Shown here: positions 8,600 to 16,477 of the stretch, piece by piece
Position numbering within the stretch: position 1 is the first letter of the stretch
Layout: every line of letters begins with the position of its first letter
Assembly: GCA_018064605.1 (NCBI GenBank)
Contig: JAGHUX010000032.1
Coordinates: 1 to 49,960 of the forward strand
From: Candidatus Limimorpha caballi
Lineage (GTDB): Bacteria > Bacteroidota > Bacteroidia > Bacteroidales > F082
Reading direction: 5' to 3'
DNA length: 49,960 nt
Made by a program: the position numbers and the translations under genes
The notes under the pieces: generated by a model
Databases searched by the model: none
Told to the model about the DNA's origin: nothing
What the model saw: only the letters and a program-made list of their open reading frames with translations

Positions 8600-9940
8600 C
8601 TATCTTTTTTGGTTGCGTTTTGCCTGCTGCATCATCTGCATCATCTTTTTCGCGCCGCCGGTTGTCATCATCCTCATCATCTTCGATGTCTCCTCGAACT
8701 GTTTGATGAGCCGGTTCACCTCGTTGATGTCGTTGCCGGAGCCGGCCGCTATCCTTCTCTTTCTGCTTCCGTTGATGATCTTCGGGTTCTCCCTCTCCTC
8801 CGGCGTCATGGAGCCGATGACGGCCTCGATGCTCTTGAAGGCGTCCTCGTCGATGTCCTCGTCCTTGATCTTGTTCATCCCGGGGATCATCCCCGCGAGG
8901 TCCTTGAGGCTGCCCATCTTCTTTATCTGCTGGATCTGCTTCAGGAAGTCGTTGAAGTTGAACTCATTCTTGACGAGTTTGCGTTTGAGTTTCTCGGCTT
9001 CCTCAGCGTCGAACTGTTCCTGTGCGCGTTCGACGAGCGAGACGATGTCGCCCATGCCGAGGATACGGTCCGCCATACGTCTCGGGTGGAAGATGTCGAG
9101 TGCGTCCATTTTCTCGCCGAGTCCGACGAACTTGATAGGTTTCTCGACGACGGTGCGTATCGTGAGTGCCGCGCCGCCGCGCGTGTCGCCGTCGAGTTTC
9201 GTGAGGACGACGCCGTCGAAGCCGAGCCGGTCGTTGAACGCCTTGGCCGTGTTCACCGCATCCTGACCTGTCATCGCATCGACGACAAACAGCGTCTCCT
9301 GCGGGCTGACGGCCTTTTTCACGTTGGCGATCTCGTCCATCATCTCATCATCGACAGCCAGACGTCCCGCCGTATCAATGATGACGACATTCTTGCCGTC
9401 CTTCCGTGCCTTCTCTATGGCGTGTTGCGCGATCTGTATCGGATTCTTGTTCTCCTCCTCGGAATACACCTCGACGCCCACCTGCTCGCCAAGGACTTTC
9501 AACTGGTCGATGGCGGCCGGACGATAGACGTCGCCTGCGACGAGGACCACGCTCCTCCCCTTCTTGGTTTTCAGATAGTTGGCCAACTTCGCCGAGAATG
9601 TCGTCTTACCCGAGCCTTGCAGACCGGCAATCAAAATCACCGTCGGGTTGCCCTTGAGGTTCAGTTCGGCATGTTCGCCGCCCATCAGCTCCGTCAACTC
9701 GTCGTGGACGATCTTCACCATCAACTGGCCCGGGGAGACGGAGGTCAGAATCTTCTGTCCGAGAGCCTTCTCCTTGATCGTGTTCGTCACATCTTTCGCA
9801 ATCTTGAAACTGACATCGGACTCAAGCAGAGCCTTCCTGACTTCCTTAAGTGTCTCTGCCACATTGATTTCCGTGATATAGCCCTGACCTTTCAGTATCT
9901 TGAACGAACGTTCTAATTTTTCACTTAACCCTTCAAACAT
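8600..9940 (-). CDS. ffh: Signal recognition particle protein Ffh (SRP54)
   Basis: This 446-residue GTPase binds the 4.5S RNA and delivers nascent membrane proteins to FtsY. It has the N domain, a GTP-binding P-loop GLQGSGKTT, DTAGRLAVDDE, TKLDGDTRGGAAL and GLGEKMDAL, then a methionine-rich M domain with a C-terminal MM-repeat tail. The minus-strand -7 box at 9973-9980 is its likely promoter. It heads the ffh-folD-ompA operon. Confidence 0.98.
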   Translation of the reverse strand: MFEGLSEKLERSFKILKGQGYITEINVAETLKEVRKALLESDVSFKIAKDVTNTIKEKALGQKILTSVSPGQLMVKIVHDELTELMGGEHAELNLKGNPTVILIAGLQGSGKTTFSAKLANYLKTKKGRSVVLVAGDVYRPAAIDQLKVLGEQVGVEVYSEEENKNPIQIAQHAIEKARKDGKNVVIIDTAGRLAVDDEMMDEIANVKKAVSPQETLFVVDAMTGQDAVNTAKAFNDRLGFDGVVLTKLDGDTRGGAALTIRTVVEKPIKFVGLGEKMDALDIFHPRRMADRILGMGDIVSLVERAQEQFDAEEAEKLKRKLVKNEFNFNDFLKQIQQIKKMGSLKDLAGMIPGMNKIKDEDIDEDAFKSIEAVIGSMTPEERENPKIINGSRKRRIAAGSGNDINEVNRLIKQFEETSKMMRMMTTGGAKKMMQMMQQAKRNQKR

Positions 9941-9972
9941 ATTGTGTATCTATTTTTATTTTTTTGAAAATG

Positions 9973-9980
9973 CAAAGATA
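9973..9980 (-). promoter_or_regulatory. -7 box of the ffh operon
   Basis: On the minus strand this reads TATCTTTG, matching TAnnTTTG, 32 bp before the ffh start at 9940. Confidence 0.65.
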
Positions 9981-10015
9981 ATATATTTCTTCTTATGAAC
10001 TCACGAAATTACAAC

Positions 10016-11887
10016 TTAATAATTACGGAACAGCTCAAAATGCCGTTGCATGTAAGCCTTGCCCTGTTCTATAACGCTGTCCCTGACATCATCGGGGAGT
10101 TCCACGTCTGTCGGCCCGTTCATGTTTGAATAGATGAAGCTGCCTTCATTTGTCATCCAGCCGAAGCCGCCGTTGAGCTCGAAGAACGCGAACGGGCGGT
10201 AGCAGCGATTGAACACATCCTTGCTCCAGATGAACTGGCTGTGTCCCAGCCCGAGCTGCGCGAGCATTGTCGCCGGCAGGTCGTAGCTGCTGCAGATCTT
10301 GTCGAAGGTCTTCCCGCGCAGCGAATCCTGCAACGGCACGCCAGTAATAAGCAGCGGGATATGGTGGTATTCAAACGACTCCAACGGGAAGTTCTTCTCG
10401 GTGCCGTGGCTGTGGTCGGCGACGAAGACGAATATCGTATTGCTGTACCAAGGCTGGCTCTTCGCCGCATCCATGAACATCTTGAGCGCGTAATCGACGT
10501 AATGCGCGCTGTTCATGAACTCCTTCTCCAGCTTGACCCAGCCGAGCTCCTCGAAGATCTTGGGATGATCGTACGGCATGTGGCTGCTCAGCGTGAACAC
10601 CGTCGAGAAGAACGGCTCCGGCTGTGCCGTCAACTGCTTCGCGACCCACGGGAGCATGTCGATGTCGTGATAGCCGAACTTCCCGGAATGGAAGCCTCCG
10701 TCAACATCTTTATGTTCGACGATCTTATCAAATTTGTTATGTCTCAAATACGGGAGTATCTTTCCGAAGTCGAGCGCGCCGCCGTAGTAATAGCTTGTAT
10801 AATAGCCGATTGAGTCAACCGGCGCGAGCAACGATGGCACGGCGTAATATTTCTCTGGATGGTAAGTCAACGCCGTGATAGGCAGGCCGGGCAGACCTCC
10901 GAAGATGTTGGCCTGCGCCTGTTGCGAACGGTCGGCGCTCGCATAGATGTTTGTGAACAGCAGACCTTCCTTTTCCATCTCATGGAAATTCGGGGTGACA
11001 CTCGGGTCGCCGCCAAGCGACTCCACCAAGTCGGCCGACCAACTCTTGAGCAACACAATCAATATGTTAGGTCTTTCTATCTTCGAGATATGACAAACCG
11101 TCGAGTCACAATCCGTTTCATGCAGCTCCTCTGTGATGCGCATGGCTTTTTCGGCATCCATGTAGATGAATTTGTTCAGCTCCTTCACATGGCGGATCTT
11201 GGTCATGCTTTCCAGCATGTTATACGCCGGGTTGACGGTTATCACGTTCGCGAGCTTGTAATCGCTGAAACACACCGAGTTAGCGGAGATGGGCCGTGCG
11301 CCGAAACCACCACGCATCCCCACGAGGATCAGTCCGAGGACCAGCACGAAGGAGACCGGATAATGCATCAGCACCGCCTTGCGTTTGTTATCGAGCTTGT
11401 CGGTCGGCTCGATCCATTTGTAATACCACCAGCAGAACAGTATCGTGAACGCGAACCACGTCACAAGCAAATTCACCATCTGGCTCGTCGGCACCGTCTT
11501 CAGCACCTCGTCGGGATGCTGCAGATACAGCAACGCCTTGTAATCCAACTTGGTGCGCCATTCCCTGTATATCCCGACCTCGACCATCACAATGAAAATG
11601 TAAACGGCGATGACGATGTAAAAATACCATCTCAGCCATTTGTAATTGGTCTTTTTATCGACGCACACGCCCACGAACATCGTGACGGCGGGGATGAGGG
11701 CCATGTAGCATGCCGTCGAGATGTCAAGCGGCAGGCATTTTATGAAGCACTTCAAAATCTCAGTCAGCGGGACATTGTCAACGAGAATGAAACCCCAGTA
11801 GTGGACTGCGAAGACCAATCTCATTGATTCAAAAAGTATCATGAAGAAAATCAATACTTTAAGAAGCGTCACAATGTATTTTTTCAT
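10016..11887 (-). CDS. LTA-synthase-like membrane sulfatase (alkaline phosphatase superfamily) with altered active site
   Basis: This 623-residue protein has about five N-terminal transmembrane helices (first at about residues 7-27) and an extracytoplasmic sulfatase domain, the layout of LtaS/MdoB/EptA-like phosphoglycerol or phosphoethanolamine transferases. The metal-binding VADHSHG and TLSSHMPYDHP are present. Two key positions differ from the family: the metal-ligand Glu of the LESF motif is Lys here (VLLKSW), and the nucleophile Thr of the GDRTDKG-type motif appears as Ser (ADRSQQA). It may act on envelope lipid or glycan headgroups, but activity is uncertain. Its own minus-strand -7 box is at 11903-11910, divergent from the yggS-like gene. 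Confidence 0.82.
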   Translation of the reverse strand: MKKYIVTLLKVLIFFMILFESMRLVFAVHYWGFILVDNVPLTEILKCFIKCLPLDISTACYMALIPAVTMFVGVCVDKKTNYKWLRWYFYIVIAVYIFIVMVEVGIYREWRTKLDYKALLYLQHPDEVLKTVPTSQMVNLLVTWFAFTILFCWWYYKWIEPTDKLDNKRKAVLMHYPVSFVLVLGLILVGMRGGFGARPISANSVCFSDYKLANVITVNPAYNMLESMTKIRHVKELNKFIYMDAEKAMRITEELHETDCDSTVCHISKIERPNILIVLLKSWSADLVESLGGDPSVTPNFHEMEKEGLLFTNIYASADRSQQAQANIFGGLPGLPITALTYHPEKYYAVPSLLAPVDSIGYYTSYYYGGALDFGKILPYLRHNKFDKIVEHKDVDGGFHSGKFGYHDIDMLPWVAKQLTAQPEPFFSTVFTLSSHMPYDHPKIFEELGWVKLEKEFMNSAHYVDYALKMFMDAAKSQPWYSNTIFVFVADHSHGTEKNFPLESFEYHHIPLLITGVPLQDSLRGKTFDKICSSYDLPATMLAQLGLGHSQFIWSKDVFNRCYRPFAFFELNGGFGWMTNEGSFIYSNMNGPTDVELPDDVRDSVIEQGKAYMQRHFELFRNY

Positions 11888-11902
11888 CGTTTTTTATTTT
11901 TG

Positions 11903-11910
11903 CAAATTTA
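11903..11910 (-). promoter_or_regulatory. -7 box of the sulfatase gene
   Basis: The minus strand reads TAAATTTG (TAnnTTTG), 15 bp before the start at 11887. It is about 14 bp from the plus-strand box of the divergent gene. Confidence 0.55.
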
Positions 11911-11923
11911 CTGTTTTTTTTAT

Positions 11924-11931
11924 TACCTTTG
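11924..11931 (+). promoter_or_regulatory. -7 box of the YggS-family gene
   Basis: TACCTTTG matches TAnnTTTG. Its position excludes a translation start at the in-frame TTG at 11929 and favours the ATG at 11956. Confidence 0.65.
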
Positions 11932-11955
11932 CACATCCTTTTAAAAATCAGGGAA

Positions 11956-12627
11956 ATGATAAGAGAGAATCTTGAAACAGTAAGAAAATCAATACCTTCG
12001 GAAGTCTTGTTAGTCGCCGTGTCAAAGACAAAACCCGTCGCGGACCTTCAGGAGGCATACGACGCCGGGCAACGCGTCTTCGGCGAGAACCACGCACTCG
12101 AGATGCGCGACAAGCACGAGGTGCTGCCAAAGGACATCGACTGGCATTTCATCGGACATCTTCAGACAAACAAGATAAAATACATCATCCCGTTCGTCAG
12201 GCTGATTCATTCCATCGACACGTTCAACCTTCTGCAAGCGGTCAACAAAGAGGCTGTCAAGCATGACAGGACCGTCGATTGCCTGCTGCAGTTCCACGTC
12301 GCCGAAGAGGAGACGAAGTTCGGCCTGAGCCTCGAAGAGGCCGAAGAGATCCTCGGCTCTGACACGTTCAAAGAACTCAGAAACGTCCGCATCTGCGGCG
12401 TGATGGGAATGGCCACCAACACCGACGACCAGACGCAGATAAGGAAGGAGTTCCATCATCTGAAGGAAATCTTTGACACCATAAAAACGAAGTATTTCAC
12501 TGATTGTGAATATTTTAAAGAAATTTCAATGGGAATGTCGCACGACTATCAACTCGCAATCGGGGAAGGCTCGACGATGGTGAGGGTCGGAAGCAAGATC
12601 TTCGGAGCGAGAAACTACGACATTTAG
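11956..12627 (+). CDS. YggS/PROSC-family PLP homeostasis protein
   Basis: This 223-residue single-domain protein has the alanine racemase N-terminal fold. The PLP-binding Lys is in AVSKTKP (about Lys24), with FGENHALEMRDK, WHFIGHLQTNK, GLMG-like CGVMGMAT and SMGMSHDYQLAIGEGSTMVRVGS carrying the phosphate-binding residues. It is thought to buffer pyridoxal phosphate and has no known catalytic reaction. The start at 11956 was chosen because the promoter -7 box overlaps the upstream in-frame TTG. It is monocistronic and convergent with the lipoprotein gene. Confidence 0.93.
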   Translation: MIRENLETVRKSIPSEVLLVAVSKTKPVADLQEAYDAGQRVFGENHALEMRDKHEVLPKDIDWHFIGHLQTNKIKYIIPFVRLIHSIDTFNLLQAVNKEAVKHDRTVDCLLQFHVAEEETKFGLSLEEAEEILGSDTFKELRNVRICGVMGMATNTDDQTQIRKEFHHLKEIFDTIKTKYFTDCEYFKEISMGMSHDYQLAIGEGSTMVRVGSKIFGARNYDI

Positions 12628-12669
12628 TTCAAGTGGGAAGTTCGGCTCAGCCAAACAATCGACTCACAA

Positions 12670-13197
12670 TCATCTTTCCAGACCAAAGGCATCCGCGACC
12701 TTTTCGTAATCGCCGTAGTCGATGTCCTGATGCGAGGCGTATGAAGTCGCGTCGATGAGGACGACCTTGAACATCAAAGGCTCCTGGTCGTAATAGCCTT
12801 GCAGCAGGTCTTCATGTCTCTGAAGGTCGGAGTTGGTCCAGAAAATCGAGAAGCCGTAGTCATAATAGGAAGTCTCCAAAACCGATGAATATGAATCAGT
12901 TATCACCATCGTGAGAGGCAGCTGATGCCAGGCATAGATTTCAGAACTCGGATTTTCGAGATACACGAGCAACGCACCGTAATCCACCATGTCCATGTCG
13001 ATTGCCTCCCAGTCGAAGGCTATGGCCCAATTAAGCGCGTCATCACTCCAGTCCCAGTCGGAGAACTTGGTTTCTATCGTGGCAGATTGAACATTTGCGT
13101 TGCCGTCCTGACCTGCCGGACCTGCCGGACCGCGGTCGCCTTTGCATGAGGCGAGCAAGACCAAAGAAGCAAAGATTGTTGCGATAATTTTCCTCAT
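12670..13197 (-). CDS. Small lipoprotein with short collagen-like segment
   Basis: This 175-residue protein has a lipoprotein signal (LLASC, lipidated Cys18) followed at once by a Gly-X-Y stretch GDRGPAGPAGQDG. The rest is rich in Asp, Trp and Tyr with no family I recognise. Similar lipoproteins with a short collagen-like stalk occur in Bacteroidota. The stalk may lift the C-terminal domain from the membrane, but function is unknown. Its promoter box is at 13223-13230, divergent from the EamA transporter. Confidence 0.75.
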   Translation of the reverse strand: MRKIIATIFASLVLLASCKGDRGPAGPAGQDGNANVQSATIETKFSDWDWSDDALNWAIAFDWEAIDMDMVDYGALLVYLENPSSEIYAWHQLPLTMVITDSYSSVLETSYYDYGFSIFWTNSDLQRHEDLLQGYYDQEPLMFKVVLIDATSYASHQDIDYGDYEKVADAFGLER

Positions 13198-13222
13198 ATT
13201 TCCAGATTTTATTTGTGGCTGG

Positions 13223-13230
13223 CAAAATTA
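13223..13230 (-). promoter_or_regulatory. -7 box of the lipoprotein gene
   Basis: The minus strand reads TAATTTTG (TAnnTTTG), 25 bp before the start at 13197. Confidence 0.6.
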
Positions 13231-13276
13231 CACAAATTTTATTTCATCTCAAGAAAAACAATCAACAAAAAAGAAG

Positions 13277-13284
13277 TATTTTTG
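13277..13284 (+). promoter_or_regulatory. -7 box directly abutting the EamA gene start
   Basis: TATTTTTG is followed by only four bases before the ATG at 13289. The predicted transcript would start at or next to the ATG, so it may be leaderless. Confidence 0.6.
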
Positions 13285-13288
13285 CGGC

Positions 13289-14188
13289 ATGAAAAACAGA
13301 AATTACATAGTTCATCTTTGCGGTGTCATCGCAATGATTGTGTGGGGGTTGTCATTCATCTGGTCAACGCAGGTGTACAATAATCTCAACCCGACCGCCA
13401 CGATATTCTTACGTTTGGTCGTCGCCACGGTCTTTTTCACGGCGATACTTTTCATCTTCCGTCTGAACGAAAAAATCGACAAAAAACACCTGAAATTATT
13501 CGCTCTCGCCGCGTTATTCGAGCCGTTCCTGTATTTCATTTTCGAGGGTTACGGCCTGAAAAACACCTCCCCCATCATCGGCTCCGCGATAGTGGCCATG
13601 ATCCCGTTGGTGACGCCCGTCGCCGCGAGCATCTTCCTCAAGGAAAAGATGACGCCGATGAACGTCGTAGGACTGTTCGTCTCGTTCTTCGGGGTCGTGA
13701 CGATGCTGTTAAACAAGAACTTAGAGCTGACGGCATCGCCCAAAGGCATCATCTTCCTTTGCATAACGGTGCTCGTCGCCGTCGGCTATTCAATAGCTCT
13801 GATAAAGCTGACGAAGCTATACAAGCCATTGACAATCACATGGATGCAGAATATCATCGGGATGATTTATTTCATACCATTAGTAATAATAATGGAGCAG
13901 TTTGAGCCGTCGGATTTCGGCAACGTGCGTGACTACATCGTCCCGCTGGTTTGCCTCGGCGTGTTTTGCAGCGCGATCGCCTACGCGCTATGGGCGTTCG
14001 CCTACAGCAAACTCGGCGCGTCGAAGGCGAATGTCTATACCAACCTCATCCCCGTCTTCACGGCGATTTTCAGTTATTTCATTATAGACGAAGAGCTTAC
14101 GGCGCAGAAAATCACCGGCATAATATTGGTTGTCGGCGGCTTGGTGCTCTCGCAGCTGAGGGATTTTAGAGGAGAGAGGAGAGATTAA
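13289..14188 (+). CDS. EamA/DMT-family permease
   Basis: This 299-residue integral membrane protein has about ten transmembrane helices arranged as two EamA repeats (around 10-150 and 160-290). The conserved WG at the end of helix 1 (MIVWGLSFIWS) and a Pro-rich second helix region are visible, and the end of repeat 2 reads GIILVVGGLVLSQL. These carriers export or import small metabolites; the substrate cannot be told. The ATG at 13289 was chosen because the hydrophobic N-terminal helix starts there and the -7 box lies just upstream. The longer frame from 13142 runs through the divergent promoter region and is not believed. Confidence 0.88.
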   Translation: MKNRNYIVHLCGVIAMIVWGLSFIWSTQVYNNLNPTATIFLRLVVATVFFTAILFIFRLNEKIDKKHLKLFALAALFEPFLYFIFEGYGLKNTSPIIGSAIVAMIPLVTPVAASIFLKEKMTPMNVVGLFVSFFGVVTMLLNKNLELTASPKGIIFLCITVLVAVGYSIALIKLTKLYKPLTITWMQNIIGMIYFIPLVIIMEQFEPSDFGNVRDYIVPLVCLGVFCSAIAYALWAFAYSKLGASKANVYTNLIPVFTAIFSYFIIDEELTAQKITGIILVVGGLVLSQLRDFRGERRD

Positions 14189-14225
14189 AGATTAAAGATT
14201 AAAGATTAAAGATTAAAGATTAAAG
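14184..14225. repeat. 7-bp tandem array GATTAAA
   Basis: About five copies of GATTAAA start inside the last codons of the EamA gene and end before a small hairpin. Confidence 0.85.
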
Positions 14226-14226
14226 A

Positions 14227-14243
14227 GAACCGCGTACCGGTTC
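14227..14243. repeat. Short inverted repeat between EamA and TrmH genes
   Basis: GAACCG (14227-14232) pairs with CGGTTC (14238-14243) around a five-base loop. No T-run follows, so it is not a clear terminator. Confidence 0.4.
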
Positions 14244-14262
14244 CATATCCGTAAAAAACGTT

Positions 14263-15042
14263 ATGATAACAAGCAAGACGAATCCTAAAATAAAGAACAT
14301 CATCAAGTTGGAGAAGGCCTCCGAGCGTCGCGAGCAGAACCGCATCTTGATTGAGGGCCGCCGCGAGATTGAGCGTGCCGTAGCGTGTGGTTTTGAGGTT
14401 GACACATTGTTTATATGTCCCGAGATAGCGAATGACGGAGTGACGATTCCGGCCCGCAGCGTCGAGGAGGTGAGCGCCGACGTCTTCGACAAGATTGCAT
14501 ATCGTGAGGGCAGCGACGGGCTTTTGGCCGTGGCCATTCCGAGATACGCCGACCTGCAGTCGTTCAGGCCGAAGAAAGAGAACCCGCTCATCATCGTCCT
14601 CGAGACCGTGGAGAAGCCCGGCAACCTCGGCGCCGTGATGCGCACCGCCGACGCCGCCGGTGTCGATGCCGTCATCATCGCCGACCAAAGGACAGACCTG
14701 TTCAACCCGAACGCCGTGAGGGCGAGCGTGGGCGCCATATTCTCAGTGCCGCTGTTCGCCTGTTCTTCGGAAGAATGCATCAAATGGCTGAAAGACAACG
14801 GCATAACAATCTATTGCACGTATCTGAAAGCCTCCATCGACTACCTCGACGCCGACTTCAAAAAAGCCTCGGCAATCGTGATGGGCACGGAGGCGACAGG
14901 CATCTCCGAGCAATGGGTGCGGGCCGCCGACCAGAACATCATCATCCCGATGAACGGCATCGCCGACTCGCTCAACGTCAGCGTGTGCACGGCGATAGTG
15001 ACGTTTGAAGCAGTAAGACAAAGGAGATGCCACCACGAATAA
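14263..15042 (+). CDS. TrmH/SpoU-family RNA 2'-O-methyltransferase
   Basis: This 259-residue protein has an N-terminal substrate-binding domain (residues about 1-95) and a C-terminal SPOUT knot. Motif 1 is EKPGNLGAVMRTADAAG, motif 2 includes GTEATGIS, and motif 3 is IPMNGIADSLNVSVCTAIV, where SAM binds in the trefoil knot. It would methylate a ribose in rRNA or tRNA; which nucleotide cannot be told. No TAnnTTTG box is apparent in front, so it may be read through from the EamA gene. Confidence 0.92.
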   Translation: MITSKTNPKIKNIIKLEKASERREQNRILIEGRREIERAVACGFEVDTLFICPEIANDGVTIPARSVEEVSADVFDKIAYREGSDGLLAVAIPRYADLQSFRPKKENPLIIVLETVEKPGNLGAVMRTADAAGVDAVIIADQRTDLFNPNAVRASVGAIFSVPLFACSSEECIKWLKDNGITIYCTYLKASIDYLDADFKKASAIVMGTEATGISEQWVRAADQNIIIPMNGIADSLNVSVCTAIVTFEAVRQRRCHHE

Positions 15043-15073
15043 ATTCACCACGAATTTCACGAATAACACGAAT
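15031..15073. repeat. 9-bp-periodic CACGAAT array
   Basis: Four CACGAAT units follow the TrmH gene, most spaced 9 bp apart, starting inside its last codons. The same family recurs at 33823-33870. Confidence 0.75.
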
Positions 15074-15207
15074 GTTTTTTCGGCTTCCGCAGAGATGATA
15101 TGTGTCTCGCAAATTTCGCTGACTGACGCAGATTTCCCCATTGGTTACATACGTTGGTAACGGAACAATAATTTTTTCTCATTTTTCCCAACAATAATCT
15201 TTTTTTG

Positions 15208-15215
15208 TATTTTTG
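15208..15215 (+). promoter_or_regulatory. -7 box of the putative structured RNA
   Basis: TATTTTTG follows a T-rich stretch. Transcription would start near 15220. Confidence 0.6.
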
Positions 15216-15219
15216 CGCC

Positions 15220-15532
15220 GCAAACCGACGCCGGGGATGTCTGCACAAAACCGGCGGAGGGGAGCAGACATATTAAAGGCGTTTATTGACGCTCTGTTCT
15301 GACGTTTTGAAACTTAGCAACTTTCATGGAATGAATCAGAACTTAGCAACGGTAGATGCCTACGGGATGTTAGCATCTATACAGCCGCAACTATATCCAC
15401 CAACGGGTGGGTGTTTTGTGTGTTGTATGCGCTCATATCGGCGTGGGCTTCGCGTTGTCAGTTCTATTCATTCGGGCAATGCGAAAGCCTCAAAACGTGG
15501 AATTGACAAGTGTCGGATCCACGCTTTTTTTT
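15220..15532 (+). ncRNA. Putative structured RNA or long leader with pseudoknot and terminator
   Basis: This gene-free stretch runs from a -7 box (15208-15215) to an intrinsic terminator. CGCCGG (15229-15234) pairs with CCGGCG (15251-15256), while ATGTCTGC (15237-15244) pairs with GCAGACAT (15264-15271). The two stems interleave, giving an H-type pseudoknot. Further on are a repeated ACTTAGCAAC (about 15312 and 15343), an AGATGC/GCATCT stem and a CCACC/GGTGG hairpin. It may be an independent ncRNA of about 310 nt or an attenuated leader of the glycan genes starting at 15578. I could not match it to RNase P RNA, tmRNA, 6S or a known riboswitch. An overlapping frame of 107 codons (15286-15609) runs through the terminator and is not believed. 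Confidence 0.55.
15496..15532 (+). terminator. Strong intrinsic terminator before the glycan genes
   Basis: CGTGGA (15496-15501) pairs with TCCACG (15518-15523), with TTGAC/GTCGG inside and one A-A mismatch around the loop AAGT. Eight T's follow at 15525-15532. It would end transcripts started at about 15220 unless antiterminated. Confidence 0.8.
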
Positions 15533-15577
15533 ATGTCCTTGGGAACATGAGTTCAGCATTGTTAAACAGGACATATT

Positions 15578-16465
15578 ATGAATATCAAACGATTAGCAGG
15601 AAAACTTAATGCGAGTTATTGGGCATTGGGCTTCGTAAAAAACGGATTGGATGGCGTGATGAATGATGAAATTCTCAACGTCGAGTGGCTTAAAATGCCA
15701 AAAGACGGTTGGTTCGCCGACCCATTTATCCTTGAAGTCAACGATGACGAAATACAACTTCTCGTTGAGGAAATGCCAGTGAATCTTCACAAAGGTGTTA
15801 TCACTTTATTGAAGATAGACCGCCACAGCATGGAATTGAAATCGAAGAAAATAGTGCTTGAAATCCCTACTCATTTGAGTTTTCCTTGCATTTTAAGAGA
15901 GAACGATAAAATTTATATTTATCCAGAAAGTGCCTGGAGCGGCAAACTTGACATTTACGAATATAGTCCTGATTCAGAGACAGTTACTTTTTGCAAAACT
16001 ATATGCGACGATGTCGTTTGGGATTCGTGCATCACCAACAGATTCGGAGAAAGAATGCTTTTCACCGCCGCTCACAACGACTTGATTCTTGATATATACA
16101 AATGGAATGCTGAAAAAGACAGATTCATCCCATGGAGACAAATCACCTCGGACAACAAAAACTCTCGGATGGGCGGACAACTCTTTGAATATCACGGGAA
16201 TATCTATTACCCTGCGCAAGACTGCAACAGTAATTACGGCGGAGCCATTCAGATAAAAAAAATCAATTATTCTGATGGAGAATTTTCATTTAAGACGGTA
16301 AAAAGGATAACATCGCCACACCCAAAAATGAAACTTGGATTGCATACCTTAAATGAATATAAAGGTGCTGTGGTAATTGACGTTCACGGCTACAGGCATC
16401 CGATTGCCGGGAAAATCGTTGATTGGATGATTAGAATTAAGAAAAAAACAAAATCACATAAATAA
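15578..16465 (+). CDS. GIPC-transferase-N-terminal-like / five-bladed propeller glycan-locus protein
   Basis: This 295-residue protein has the repeated motifs WFADPFIL, LLVEEMP, LSFPCILRENDKIYIYPES and MGGQLFEYHGNIYYPAQD, the pattern of the beta-propeller domain annotated at the N-terminus of glucosamine inositolphosphorylceramide transferase and of stand-alone proteins in Bacteroides glycan loci. No glycosyltransferase catalytic domain follows. It is one of two adjacent AT-rich genes, with the GNAT gene 12 bp downstream, and follows a terminator-bearing leader. It probably modifies or assembles a surface polysaccharide; the exact reaction is unknown. Base composition differs from the flanking GC-richer chromosome genes, suggesting transfer. 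Confidence 0.72.
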   Translation: MNIKRLAGKLNASYWALGFVKNGLDGVMNDEILNVEWLKMPKDGWFADPFILEVNDDEIQLLVEEMPVNLHKGVITLLKIDRHSMELKSKKIVLEIPTHLSFPCILRENDKIYIYPESAWSGKLDIYEYSPDSETVTFCKTICDDVVWDSCITNRFGERMLFTAAHNDLILDIYKWNAEKDRFIPWRQITSDNKNSRMGGQLFEYHGNIYYPAQDCNSNYGGAIQIKKINYSDGEFSFKTVKRITSPHPKMKLGLHTLNEYKGAVVIDVHGYRHPIAGKIVDWMIRIKKKTKSHK

Positions 16466-16477
16466 TATCACAATGCT

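Noticed and set aside
8609..9916. Long open frame on the plus strand (435 codons) opposite ffh
   Set aside because: It lies entirely antisense to an unmistakable ffh gene, and its His/Asp/Arg/Leu-rich composition is the typical product of reading GC-rich codons backward.
10859..11827. 322-codon plus-strand frame opposite the sulfatase gene
   Set aside because: Antisense shadow of a gene with clear domains; no homology visible.
15286..15609. 107-codon frame across the structured RNA
   Set aside because: It runs through a strong intrinsic terminator and overlaps the next gene; the region looks selected for stems and not for codons.
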